Source of the DNA: Actinorhabdospora filicis
Lineage (GTDB): Bacteria; Actinomycetota; Actinomycetes; Mycobacteriales; Micromonosporaceae
NCBI RefSeq assembly: GCF_030269765.1
Contig: NZ_BSTX01000001.1
Coordinates: forward strand, 124,001 to 188,000
Direction: 5' to 3'
Length of the DNA stretch: 64,000 nucleotides
The notes under the pieces were generated by a model. That model worked only from the letters and a program-made list of their open reading frames with translations, did not search any database and was not told the origin of the DNA. A program made the position numbers and the translations under genes. Below, in pieces: positions 21,925 to 32,843 of this stretch (its first letter is position 1; each line of letters begins with the position of its first letter).

Positions 21925-23118
21925 TCAGGGCGTGTTGTCGATGAGGGCGATGATCTCGGGGTAGATCTTGCTCATCCGGGTGCCCGCGTTCTGGCAGCCG
22001 CCCAGGTGGTGCAGTGCGATGACCTTGTGCGAGGACGTGGCCAGCACCGGCGAGCCGGAGTTGCCGCCGGAGGTGTCGCACAGGTAGCCGGTGTTGATCG
22101 AGTCGAGGTTGACGGTGTCGATGTCGCAGAGCGCGCCACCGGTCGTCTCGTAGATCGACAGGCGCTTCGCGGTGGCGTCGCCGTGGCCGGGGATGTAGAT
22201 CTTCTCGGCCAGCACAGGCTGCCGGGACTCGATGTAGAGGGTCCCGAAGGAGGTGATGGTGGCGAAGTTGTTCACCGAGTAGAGCGTGTAGTCCAGGCTG
22301 GCGCTGGTCTTGACGAGGGTGGCCCCGGAGACCTTCACCGGCGTGTACGGGTTGTTCCCGCCGCAGGTGGCGCACTGGTAGTTGAACTGGGACTCGGTGC
22401 TCTGCACGCCCGCCGCGGTGGATGTGCAGTGGTTGTTGGTGAGCATGCGGTTGGTGTCGCCGACGCGCCAGCCGGTGCAGGCGCTGGTGCCGCCGATGAG
22501 GAGCCGGGCGACGGCGTTGGAGCGGGCGTACTGCGTGGGGAACGTGGTCTGGTAGCAGACGACGTCCTTGCGGGCGTCGGCGCCGCACACGCTGTTGAGG
22601 CCGATGTTGGCCGCGGCGTGCTCCCTGGCGTCCCAGCCGCGCCAGTACTTGTCGACGCGGACCACCGGGGCGGCGACGTCGAACTCGCTCGCGCGGTGGA
22701 CGGTGATGACGGCGGTGTCGCCCTCGACGGACATGGCCGCGAAGCCCTTGTCCCCGTGCAGTGTGTAGGAGGAGTCCTCCGCGTCGCGGTATCCGCGACC
22801 GGGCGCGCCGTGGTAGACGAACTTCTCATTGCCCGCCGGGTCGCTCACCGTGACGTAATCGCCGGTGGAGAGCGAGAGCTCGGAGAAGTGCACCTTGACG
22901 TACGTCGCGCCGGGATGACGTACGGTCGTGGCGTCGGCCCGCCCCGCGCCGGCCACCAGCTCGATGGCGGCGGCGCGCTCCTCGCCGACGCTCTCCAGCT
23001 GCTGCGGGGCGGCGGCGGTGGGTTCGGGGGCGGCGGTCGTTCCTCCACTGAGGACGCTCAGCGCGGCCGCGCCGAGCACCCCCGCGGCGAGGATCCGGGA
23101 TAACGGCACCAGTCTCAT
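21925..23118 (-). CDS. Secreted trypsin-like serine protease
   Basis: 397 residues. An N-terminal signal peptide ([20 protein letters not shown]) implies secretion. A pro-region to about residue 190 precedes the protease domain. The triad is readable: His230 in MLTNNHC, Asp276 in SASLDYTLY and Ser354 in SGGNSGSPV. Several cysteine pairs (SACTG, CATCGG, GALCDID, GYLCDTSG) suggest disulfides. The motifs resemble lysyl-endopeptidase-like trypsin-fold proteases. ATG 23118 has AAAGGA upstream. The gene converges on the broken permease. Specificity is not determinable. Confidence 0.85.
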   Translation of the reverse strand: MRLVPLSRILAAGVLGAAALSVLSGGTTAAPEPTAAAPQQLESVGEERAAAIELVAGAGRADATTVRHPGATYVKVHFSELSLSTGDYVTVSDPAGNEKFVYHGAPGRGYRDAEDSSYTLHGDKGFAAMSVEGDTAVITVHRASEFDVAAPVVRVDKYWRGWDAREHAAANIGLNSVCGADARKDVVCYQTTFPTQYARSNAVARLLIGGTSACTGWRVGDTNRMLTNNHCTSTAAGVQSTESQFNYQCATCGGNNPYTPVKVSGATLVKTSASLDYTLYSVNNFATITSFGTLYIESRQPVLAEKIYIPGHGDATAKRLSIYETTGGALCDIDTVNLDSINTGYLCDTSGGNSGSPVLATSSHKVIALHHLGGCQNAGTRMSKIYPEIIALIDNTP

Positions 23119-26828
<3,710 letters not shown>

Positions 26829-26835
<7 letters not shown>

Positions 26836-27301
26836 CCTCTACCCCGAGACCGTCCCGACGGCCTACCGCGAACCGGCCGGGCTCGCCGGCGTGCCCAACC
26901 GCCGCTTCGACACCGTCTTGATGGGCGCCGCCACCTACCGCGTCGTCCTCGACGCCGGGCTCGCCAGTCCCTACGGCCACCTGCGCCAGTACGTGGTCTC
27001 CACGAGCCTCGCCGGGACGGCGGACCCGGTGCGCCTGTTCTCCGGCGACCCGCTCGACCTCGCCCGTGAACTCAAGCGCGAGGAGGGCATGGACATCTGG
27101 CTGTGCGGCGGCGGGCGGCTCGCGGCGGCGCTGCTGCCGGAGATCGACGAGCTGCTGATCAAGAGCTACCCGGTGGTGGCCGGGGCGGGCGTCCCGGTCT
27201 TCGAGGGCGCCTTCGGCCCCACCGTCTTCGAGCCCGCCGAGCGGACCGCCTTCGCCAACGGCGTCACCCTGACCCGCTTCGTCCGCCCCACGGCCCGGTG
27301 A
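26829..27301 (+). pseudogene. Dihydrofolate reductase-like (RibD C-terminal family) gene fragment, 5' deleted
   Basis: About 155 residues in frame from roughly 26829. LYPETVPTAYREP, NRRFDTVLMGAATY, DIWLCGGGRLAAALLPEIDEL and GAGVPVFEGAFG closely follow the reductase family of about 190-200 residues found in actinomycetes. The expected N-terminus, with its first beta strand and 30-40 residues, is absent. Upstream in the same frame the sequence is merely antisense to the TetR HTH. Two divergent genes appear to have lost their shared promoter and both 5' ends in one deletion. No credible start codon or RBS remains, so it is probably not expressed. Confidence 0.75.
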
Positions 27302-27348
27302 TGATCTCGGCGTCCGGTCCGGCCCTCCCGCTCACGTAAGGTCATCGT

Positions 27349-27957
27349 GTGAGCAACGGCCGGACCGGACGGCGCAAGGGCAATCCCGACACGCGCGCGC
27401 AGATCCTCGACGCCGCCCGCGACGCCTTCGCCGAAGTGGGCTTCGACCGCGCCACCATCCGCGAGATCGCCCGCCGCGCCGACGTGGACCCGGCGCTGGT
27501 CCACCACTACTTCGGCAGCAAGGACAAGCTGCTGCTGGCCACCATCGACGCGCCCTTCGATCCCGGCAAGGTGCTGCCCGGCATCATCGGCCCGGGCCTG
27601 GACGGCGTCGGCGAGCGCCTCGTGCGCGCCTTCGTCGGGGTGTGGGACGGCCCGGCGGGCGCGCGCGGTTCGGTGCTGCTGCGCTCGGCGCTGTCGCATC
27701 CGCTGATGCTGCGGCTGCTGCGGGAGTTCCTGATCTCGCGGATCCTGCGGGTGGCGGTGCGGGAGCTGGGCGTGGAGATCGACCACGCGCCGTTCCGGGG
27801 TTCGCTGGTCGCCTCGCAGCTGCTGGGGCTGGCGCTGACGCGCTACATCCTGAAGGTGGAGCCGATGGTGGACGCGCCGCCGGAGGCGGTGGTGGCGATG
27901 GTCGGGCCGACGATCCAGCGCTACATCGAGGGCCCGCTGCCCGATTCGGCGCCATGA
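27349..27957 (+). CDS. TetR/AcrR-family transcriptional regulator
   Basis: 202 residues, complete. The HTH is TIREIARRADVDPALVHHYFGSKDKLL (residues about 37-63), and the C-terminal ligand domain resembles the TetR_C type with LPGIIGPGLDGVGERLVRAFVGVW. The start is GTG at 27349, 47 bp after the reductase remnant. The likely target is unknown. Downstream on the opposite strand lie the cysteine-rich peptide cassettes, which could be regulated by it, but nothing in the sequence proves this. Confidence 0.85.
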   Translation: MSNGRTGRRKGNPDTRAQILDAARDAFAEVGFDRATIREIARRADVDPALVHHYFGSKDKLLLATIDAPFDPGKVLPGIIGPGLDGVGERLVRAFVGVWDGPAGARGSVLLRSALSHPLMLRLLREFLISRILRVAVRELGVEIDHAPFRGSLVASQLLGLALTRYILKVEPMVDAPPEAVVAMVGPTIQRYIEGPLPDSAP

Positions 27958-27972
27958 CATCTCAAAGGGCCA

Positions 27973-28006
27973 TGACACCACAAGAACCGTGACACCACAA
28001 GAACCA
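27973..28006. repeat. Tandem repeat, two 17-bp units
   Basis: TGACACCACAAGAACC(G/A) occurs twice in direct succession (27973-27989 and 27990-28006), between the TetR stop and the terminator of the first peptide gene. It is of unknown role. Confidence 0.6.
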
Positions 28007-28017
28007 TGACGGCGAGA

Positions 28018-28048
28018 GGACCGGGCCCTTGGGGGAGGTACCCGGTCC
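28018..28048 (-). terminator. Hairpin terminator of peptide gene 1
   Basis: GGACCGGG (28018-28025) pairs with CCCGGTCC (28041-28048) around a 15-nt loop that can itself pair partly. A near-identical copy follows peptide gene 2 at 28362-28393. Confidence 0.55.
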
Positions 28049-28062
28049 ACGTGGCGTGCGGC

Positions 28063-28242
28063 CTAGCAGCCGAGCTTGTAGTAGTTGCACCACTGGCTGA
28101 GGTCGCAGCGGTCCTTGTAGCACACGACCAGGGTGGTGCCCTGGCAGTAGCTGTGGGTCTTGATGACGCACACGGCGGCGGCGGTGGTCTTGGGGGCGAT
28201 GCGGCCGACGACGCGGTCGGCGAGCTTTCCGAGGGTCTTCAT
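28063..28242 (-). CDS. Cysteine-rich small peptide 1, new family
   Basis: 59 residues, ATG 28242 with AGGAG eight bases upstream. Not a recognised family. Residues 1-23 (MKTLGKLADRVVGRIAPKTT then A-A-A) form a short amphipathic leader with Asp9, Pro17-Lys18 and an A-x-A at 21-23. Residues 24-59 hold six cysteines at 25, 33, 41, 46, 52 and 59, spaced C-x7-C-x7-C-x4-C-x5-C-x6-C, enough for three disulfides. The protein ends on the last cysteine. Peptide 2 at 28412 shares leader, KDRC/RDRC motif and Cys order. The gene has its own upstream block and terminator. Export or processing at A-x-A is inference; the leader lacks a long hydrophobic core. Confidence 0.7.
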   Translation of the reverse strand: MKTLGKLADRVVGRIAPKTTAAAVCVIKTHSYCQGTTLVVCYKDRCDLSQWCNYYKLGC

Positions 28243-28263
28243 TGAGATCGCTCCTGTCTCGTT

Positions 28264-28329
28264 GATCTCCCCGGGGACGGGGGTGGTCAAGACAGTAGGT
28301 CCACTGTGTACAGACGAACGCATATGGCG
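28264..28329 (-). promoter_or_regulatory. Duplicated upstream (promoter) block, copy A
   Basis: 66 bp that match 28619-28686 almost exactly: a 20-bp identical stretch (GATCTCCCCGGGGACGGGGG), a 3-bp variable spacer here against 5 bp in copy B, then 43 identical bases. It lies 22-87 bp upstream of the ATG of peptide 1 and contains TGTACA (28307-28312). Conservation outside coding sequence points to a promoter or operator that has been copied with the gene. I cannot place -35/-10 boxes with confidence. Confidence 0.6.
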
Positions 28330-28361
28330 TGCACAGCGGGGCCGTCCGGGCGTATGCGAAA

Positions 28362-28393
28362 GGACCGGGGCCCCTGGGGGAGGCTCCCGGTCC
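28362..28393 (-). terminator. Hairpin terminator of peptide gene 2
   Basis: GGACCGGG (28362-28369) pairs with CCCGGTCC (28386-28393). The loop and flanks (GGGGGAGG, then CCAC(A/G)TGGC) match those of the terminator at 28018-28048, so promoter, gene and terminator appear to have been copied as a unit. Confidence 0.55.
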
Positions 28394-28411
28394 ACATGGC
28401 GACGGACGGGC

Positions 28412-28597
28412 TCAGCAGCCGTATCCGCTGAAGGTGCAGTAGCGGCCCGCGGCGGGGTCGCAACGGTCGCGGAAGCAGTAGAACCAGAGGCCGTTGAAGC
28501 ACGTTCCGGCCACGGGGTACTCGCAGACGGCGCGCGCGGACGCCTTGGGGACGAACCGCCGCACGACGCGGTCGGCGATGCTGCCGAGAGCCTTCAT
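28412..28597 (-). CDS. Cysteine-rich small peptide 2, new family
   Basis: 61 residues, ATG 28597 with AGGAG seven bases upstream. The leader, MKALGSIADRVVRRFVPKAS then A-R-A, is clearly homologous to peptide 1 (M-K-x-L-G, A-D-R-V-V, P-K). Six cysteines at 25, 33, 41, 46, 54 and 61 give C-x7-C-x7-C-x4-C-x7-C-x6-C, so only one loop differs in length from peptide 1. The core is rich in aromatic residues (GLWFYCFRDRC, YCTFSGYGC). It is flanked by its own 68-bp upstream block and hairpin terminator. It reads as a tandem-duplicate cassette; function is not known. Confidence 0.7.
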   Translation of the reverse strand: MKALGSIADRVVRRFVPKASARAVCEYPVAGTCFNGLWFYCFRDRCDPAAGRYCTFSGYGC

Positions 28598-28618
28598 GGG
28601 ATTGCTCCTGTCACAGGT

Positions 28619-28686
28619 GATCTCCCCGGGGACGGGGGAGTGATCAAGACAGTAGGTCCACTGTGTACAGACGAACGCATATGGCG
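28619..28686 (-). promoter_or_regulatory. Duplicated upstream (promoter) block, copy B
   Basis: 68 bp nearly identical to 28264-28329, including TGTACA at 28664-28669 within a CTGT-N2-ACAG inverted motif, and ending with the CATATGGCG sequence. It lies 22-89 bp upstream of the peptide 2 ATG, the same distance as in copy A. Confidence 0.6.
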
Positions 28687-28717
28687 CGTACAGGGATGAA
28701 CCGGAAAGCGCGTGCAG

Positions 28718-28758
28718 AACGGGGCCGGGCCCGCCCTGTCGGCGGTCCCGGCCCCGTT
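28718..28758 (-). terminator. Strong hairpin terminator of peptide gene 3
   Basis: A perfect 12-bp stem, AACGGGGCCGGG (28718-28729) and its complement (28747-28758), with a 17-nt loop, 54 bp beyond the peptide 3 stop. A second smaller hairpin, TATGCGG (28777-28783) with CCGCATA (28787-28793), precedes it. Confidence 0.7.
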
Positions 28759-28811
28759 GTCGCTGATCACCGAGCCTATGCGGCGACCGCATACGCGGCC
28801 GCACAGGCCGT

Positions 28812-28997
28812 CTACTTCGGCGGGACGCAGGCCCCGAGGTCGACGACCTCGATGGTGTCCTCGCACTGGTTGCGGCAGGTGCGCAGGTAGTGCCCGTCCA
28901 CGCACGCGAAGCTGCAGAAAACGCAGTGCGCGGACGCCTCCACCTTGGGGACGAACACCCGCAGGATCGTGTCGCTCACCGATTTCAGGACGCTCAT
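28812..28997 (-). CDS. Cysteine-rich small peptide 3, divergent family member
   Basis: 61 residues, ATG 28997 with GAGGAGG four bases upstream. The leader (MSVLKSVSDTILRVFVPKVE then A-S-A) keeps the pattern of peptides 1 and 2: M-x-x-L, Asp9, Pro17-Lys18, A-x-A at 21-23, Cys25. Cysteines are at 25, 28, 32, 41, 45 and 57, so the disulfide layout differs, and a non-Cys tail VPPK follows. It is the first of the three in transcription order and lies 88 bp below the DUF5107-like gene. Its upstream sequence is not the duplicated block but has TGTACA at 29019-29024. It is the older or more diverged paralogue; function is unknown. Confidence 0.65.
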   Translation of the reverse strand: MSVLKSVSDTILRVFVPKVEASAHCVFCSFACVDGHYLRTCRNQCEDTIEVVDLGACVPPK

Positions 28998-29085
28998 GGG
29001 TCCTCCTCGTACACGGGATGTACAGGTCCTTTCGGACGGTACGGGTCGCGTGCACAGTGGACCGCACACGTGCGGCCCGGCGGTC

Positions 29086-31035
29086 TCAGCCGATCATGCG
29101 GAAGTCGTAGCGGGCCGGGAGCGGGAAGTCGGCGCGCGCCTTGGCGCGGACCTCGTCGGTGACGGGGGTGCCCAGCGCGTCGGCGACGGTGCGCTCGGCC
29201 AGCTCGAACCACAGCGCGTCCAGGGAGATCTCGCCCTCGCGCAGGTCGGGGACGTCGAACCCCGCGGCGAACAGCGCGGCGGCCTCCTCCAGGGCACCGG
29301 TGGCGATGGCGGCGCGGATCCGGGTGACCGTGACGCGGCCGTGCGCGGCCATGTCCGGCGGCAGGGCGGCCAGGAGCGCGGCGGCCTCGGGCGCGCGCCC
29401 GGCGGCCAGGAGCGCCTCGCCGGTCTCCACCGCGAGCTGCCGGACGCCCGGGGCCAGCTCCCACGCGGCGAGGTAGGCGTCGGCGTCGCCGTCGAGGTGC
29501 CCCAGGGCGCGCAGGGCCCAGGCGTTGGGACGCACGGCGGCCGACTCGCGGAACTCCTCGCGGGCGGCGTCCAGGTCACCGGCGGCGGCGCGGGCGATCC
29601 CCCGGTGGTAGGCCATGCTCCAGTCCCCGCCCACCAAGAGCGGGTTCCAGGGCCCGGCGACGTGCGAGACGGGCGGGACGGCCGGGTCGGGCTCGGGCAG
29701 CGAGCCCGTCCAGGCCAGGGTCAGCCAGTCCTCCTGCTCGGGGCCGATGGTGTCCTGCGCGAAGGGGATGCCGGGCAGCTCGGGCACCGGCTCGCTCCGC
29801 GAGCGGCGGCGGTGCTCCTCCAGCGCGCCCCAGCCGGAGCCGGTGTGCAGGCGCTCGCCGGGCACCGCGTCGAAGTCCCATTCGGCCAGGCGGACGTTCA
29901 GGGCGGGCACCGGCAGGCGCTCGCGCAGGTCGCGTTCCACGGCCTCCCGGGCGGCGGCCCAGTCCCCGTGCGCGCCCTCGGCCTCGACGGCCCCGTAGGC
30001 CTCCACCCACGTCCACGACTCCCCCGCCGGCATCGGCAGGTGCTCCAGCTGGGTGCGCGCCAGCCCGGCCTGGATCTCCAGGTAGCGCCCGGAGCCGGGC
30101 TCGGTGAGCCAGTCCTGCCAGCGGTGCCCGCCGGGGTTCTCGCCCCACACGAACAGCTTGCGGCCGGTCAGGCGCGCGGTGGAGGTCTGCACCAGGCCGG
30201 TGCCGGAGGCGTCCACGGCGGCGATCCAGGGGCGGCGGCCCTCCTCCAGGCGGAAGAAGTAGTCGGCGGCGTGCGGCGCGCGGTCGGGGTAGGTGTAGTC
30301 GAGGCCGTCGTGGACGGGCGCGCCGATCAGGCTCAGCTCACCCTCGTAGGCGAAGCGGTAGGCGCCGTCGGCGGGGGCGATGACGCGCGCGCCCGGCGTG
30401 GCGGGCACGGCGATGTTCGACCACCAGTACACCGGGACGTCCACGTCGCGGGTGTTGACCAGCCGCACGTGCACGTAGAGGAACCGCGAGCCCTCCGGCA
30501 GCGCGAAGTCCAGCTGATAGGGGATCTCGCGCAGCCGCTCGTGCTCCCACACCCGCAGCACCGGCCCGTCGGGGGTGTCGACGCGGGCGGCGTGCATGGG
30601 GGCACAGGTGAGCGGGGTGTGCCCGGTGGTCCCCAGGTTCCACTCGACCCCGCCGGAGAACCACGCGTTGCGCAGCGCCAGGTTCGCCGGCTGCAGGACG
30701 GGGTTGCGGTACAGCAGCTCCCGGCCGGTCTCCTTGTCCACCAGGGACCACAGCCGCGCGCCCAGGTCGAGGGCGATCGTGGCGCGCAGCCGGTCGTTCT
30801 CCAGGACCGCCACCCGCAGCTCGCCGGGCTCCCGATCGCGCCCGTAGCCGTCCTGCCACGAGTACGGCAGGACGCTCGGGGTACGCCCGTAGGCCAGGTC
30901 GAAGCACTCGCCGGGCACGTTCACCGTGGCCTCGGCGTGCAGGTCGTCCCCCGCCCCCGGCAGCGGAGGCAGCGGGGACGGCGGCCCGAGCGGCGCGATG
31001 GGCAGGGACAGTGTCTCGATGCGCAGCTCGGGCAT
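29086..31035 (-). CDS. DUF5107-like protein with C-terminal TPR repeats
   Basis: 649 residues, cytoplasmic. The first 330 residues look like the DUF5107 fold, related to galactose mutarotase/glycoside-binding domains: DLGARLWSLVDKETGRELLYRNPVLQP, FSGGVEWNLGTTGHTPL, YWWSNIAVP and KLFVWGENPGGHRWQDWL. The C-terminal half contains helical repeats (WSMAYHRGIARAAAGDLDAA, LRALGHLDGDADAYLAAW) resembling TPRs. Members often sit with sugar-degradation genes, and a GH2 beta-galactosidase is nearby, so a carbohydrate role is possible but unproven. It starts 17 bp after the ABC transporter gene at 31053 and is probably in the same operon. Confidence 0.75.
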   Translation of the reverse strand: MPELRIETLSLPIAPLGPPSPLPPLPGAGDDLHAEATVNVPGECFDLAYGRTPSVLPYSWQDGYGRDREPGELRVAVLENDRLRATIALDLGARLWSLVDKETGRELLYRNPVLQPANLALRNAWFSGGVEWNLGTTGHTPLTCAPMHAARVDTPDGPVLRVWEHERLREIPYQLDFALPEGSRFLYVHVRLVNTRDVDVPVYWWSNIAVPATPGARVIAPADGAYRFAYEGELSLIGAPVHDGLDYTYPDRAPHAADYFFRLEEGRRPWIAAVDASGTGLVQTSTARLTGRKLFVWGENPGGHRWQDWLTEPGSGRYLEIQAGLARTQLEHLPMPAGESWTWVEAYGAVEAEGAHGDWAAAREAVERDLRERLPVPALNVRLAEWDFDAVPGERLHTGSGWGALEEHRRRSRSEPVPELPGIPFAQDTIGPEQEDWLTLAWTGSLPEPDPAVPPVSHVAGPWNPLLVGGDWSMAYHRGIARAAAGDLDAAREEFRESAAVRPNAWALRALGHLDGDADAYLAAWELAPGVRQLAVETGEALLAAGRAPEAAALLAALPPDMAAHGRVTVTRIRAAIATGALEEAAALFAAGFDVPDLREGEISLDALWFELAERTVADALGTPVTDEVRAKARADFPLPARYDFRMIG

Positions 31036-31052
31036 GTGCGGTCCTGTGGGAA

Positions 31053-32843
31053 CTAGTTGGAACGGGTCTGCTCGACCCAGCTGGCGTGGAGTTTCGCATA
31101 AACCGAGTCGGCCTGCGCGACCAGCTCGGCGTGCGAGCCGTTCTGCACGATCCGCCCGGCGTCGAAGACCAGGACCCGGTCGGCGGCCTCGGCGGTGGAC
31201 AGCCGGTGCGCGATCGCCACCGTCGTCCGGCCGCGCGTGACGGCGTCCAGGGCCCGCGCCAGGCGCACCTCGGTCGCCGGGTCGACCGCGGAGGTCGCCT
31301 CGTCCAGCACCAGCAGGTCCGGGTCGGCCACATAGGCGCGCGCCAGCGCCACCAGCTGCCGCTCGCCCACCGACAGGGCCTCACCGCGCTCGCCGACGGC
31401 GGTGTCGAGGCCGTTGGGGAGCCCGTCGACCCAGTCGGCCAGGCCCAGCTCGGTGAAGGCCAGGTACAGCTCGGCATCACCGATCTCGGGACGCGCGAAG
31501 CGCACGTTCTCGGCGACGGTGGCGTCGAAGAGGAACCCGTCCTGCGGGACCATCACCACGCGGCGGCGCAGCGAGGCGAAGCGCAGCCCCGTCAGCGGCA
31601 CTCCGGACAGCTTCACGTCGCCCTGGGCGGGGTCCATCAGCCGGGTCAGCAGCTTGGCGAAGGTCGTCTTGCCCGAACCGGTCTCGCCGACCACCGCGAT
31701 GCGCGCCTGCGCCGGGATGTCGACGTTCACCGCCGAGAGCACCTCCGGCCCGCCCGGGTAGGCGAAGTGGACGCCCTCGAAGGCCACCGAGACCGGGCCG
31801 GCCGCCAGGTCGGTGCCGTTCTCGCCCGGGTCGGCCACGTCCGGCTCGGTGTCCATGACGTCCAGGACGCGCCGCCACCCGGCGATGGCGTTCTGCGCGT
31901 CGTTCAGGATCTCGGTGCCCATCTGCACCGGCTGCACGAACAGCGTGGTCAGGAACAGGAACGCGGTGAACTGGCCGACGCTGATGTCGCGATCCACGCC
32001 CAGCAGGACGCCCACGATGACCACACCCGACAGGCAGATGCCCGAGGTGATCTCACCGGAGGAGAAGCTGAAGACACTGCGCCGCAGGGCCTTGAACTGC
32101 GCGTTGCGGTAGCCGTCGATGGCGCCGTCCAGGCGCTCCTCGGTGCGCTCCTGCACCCCGTAGGCGCGGATCACCGAGGCGCCCACGACGGTCTCGGCGA
32201 TGCCGCCGAGCATCGTCCCGACCCGCTCGCGCGACTTCTTGTAGGCGGCCGCCAGGCGCCGCTGGAGGAACCGCACGATCCAGATCAGCGGCATGAACGT
32301 CACCAGCACCACCAGCGCCAGCTGCCACGAGTAGGTGAACATCACGACCGTCGCGATCAGCACCTGGCCGCCGGAGATCAGCAGCATGATCCCGCCGAAC
32401 TGCAGGAACTGGCTGATCTGGTCGATGTCGGTGGTCACCCGCGAGGTCAGCGTGCCCCGCCGCTCCGACTGCTGGTGCAGCATCGACAGGTCGTGCACGT
32501 GCCGGAAGGCCCGCGCCCGCAGACCCGCCAGGGCCGTCTCCGACACGGTGAACAGCCGCACGTTCATCATGTACGAGGCCGCGATGGTCAGCGTGAGCAC
32601 CGCCAGGCTGATCAGCGCCACCGTCGCCACCACCGACGGGTAGGGGCCGCCATCGGCGACCACACCCCGGTCGATGCCCTGCTGGATGGCCACCGGGACC
32701 ACGATGCGCCCGGCGGTGGCCACCACCGCCAGCGCCAGCGTCCCCGCCAGCCCGGAGCGCAGCTCCGGCGACAGCGCCAGCCCGCGCTTGAACGTGTGCC
32801 ACGAACCCTGCTCGGCCGCCACGGCCGCCTCCACGGTCGTCAC
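31053..32843 (-). CDS. ABC transporter, fused permease-ATPase, subunit 1
   Basis: 596 residues. Six membrane helices (residues about 30-310) are followed by an ABC ATPase: Walker A GETGSGKTTF, Q-loop VMVPQDGFLFDATVAENVRF, signature LSVGERQLVALARA (a variant of LSGGQRQ), Walker B LLVLDEATSAVD, and H-loop IAHRLST. It overlaps the gene at 32840 by 4 bp and therefore likely forms a heterodimeric exporter with it, as in TM287/288-like or siderophore-type type-I exporters. The signature deviation suggests asymmetric ATPase sites. Substrate is unknown. Confidence 0.88.
   Translation of the reverse strand: MTTVEAAVAAEQGSWHTFKRGLALSPELRSGLAGTLALAVVATAGRIVVPVAIQQGIDRGVVADGGPYPSVVATVALISLAVLTLTIAASYMMNVRLFTVSETALAGLRARAFRHVHDLSMLHQQSERRGTLTSRVTTDIDQISQFLQFGGIMLLISGGQVLIATVVMFTYSWQLALVVLVTFMPLIWIVRFLQRRLAAAYKKSRERVGTMLGGIAETVVGASVIRAYGVQERTEERLDGAIDGYRNAQFKALRRSVFSFSSGEITSGICLSGVVIVGVLLGVDRDISVGQFTAFLFLTTLFVQPVQMGTEILNDAQNAIAGWRRVLDVMDTEPDVADPGENGTDLAAGPVSVAFEGVHFAYPGGPEVLSAVNVDIPAQARIAVVGETGSGKTTFAKLLTRLMDPAQGDVKLSGVPLTGLRFASLRRRVVMVPQDGFLFDATVAENVRFARPEIGDAELYLAFTELGLADWVDGLPNGLDTAVGERGEALSVGERQLVALARAYVADPDLLVLDEATSAVDPATEVRLARALDAVTRGRTTVAIAHRLSTAEAADRVLVFDAGRIVQNGSHAELVAQADSVYAKLHASWVEQTRSN

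Noticed and set aside
27973..28006. A CRISPR repeat
   Set aside because: Only two direct units without spacers and no cas genes.
28063..28997. Classical Sec signal peptides or lipoboxes on the three cysteine-rich peptides
   Set aside because: The 23-residue leaders carry charges throughout and lack a long hydrophobic core; no L-x-x-C lipobox precedes Cys25.
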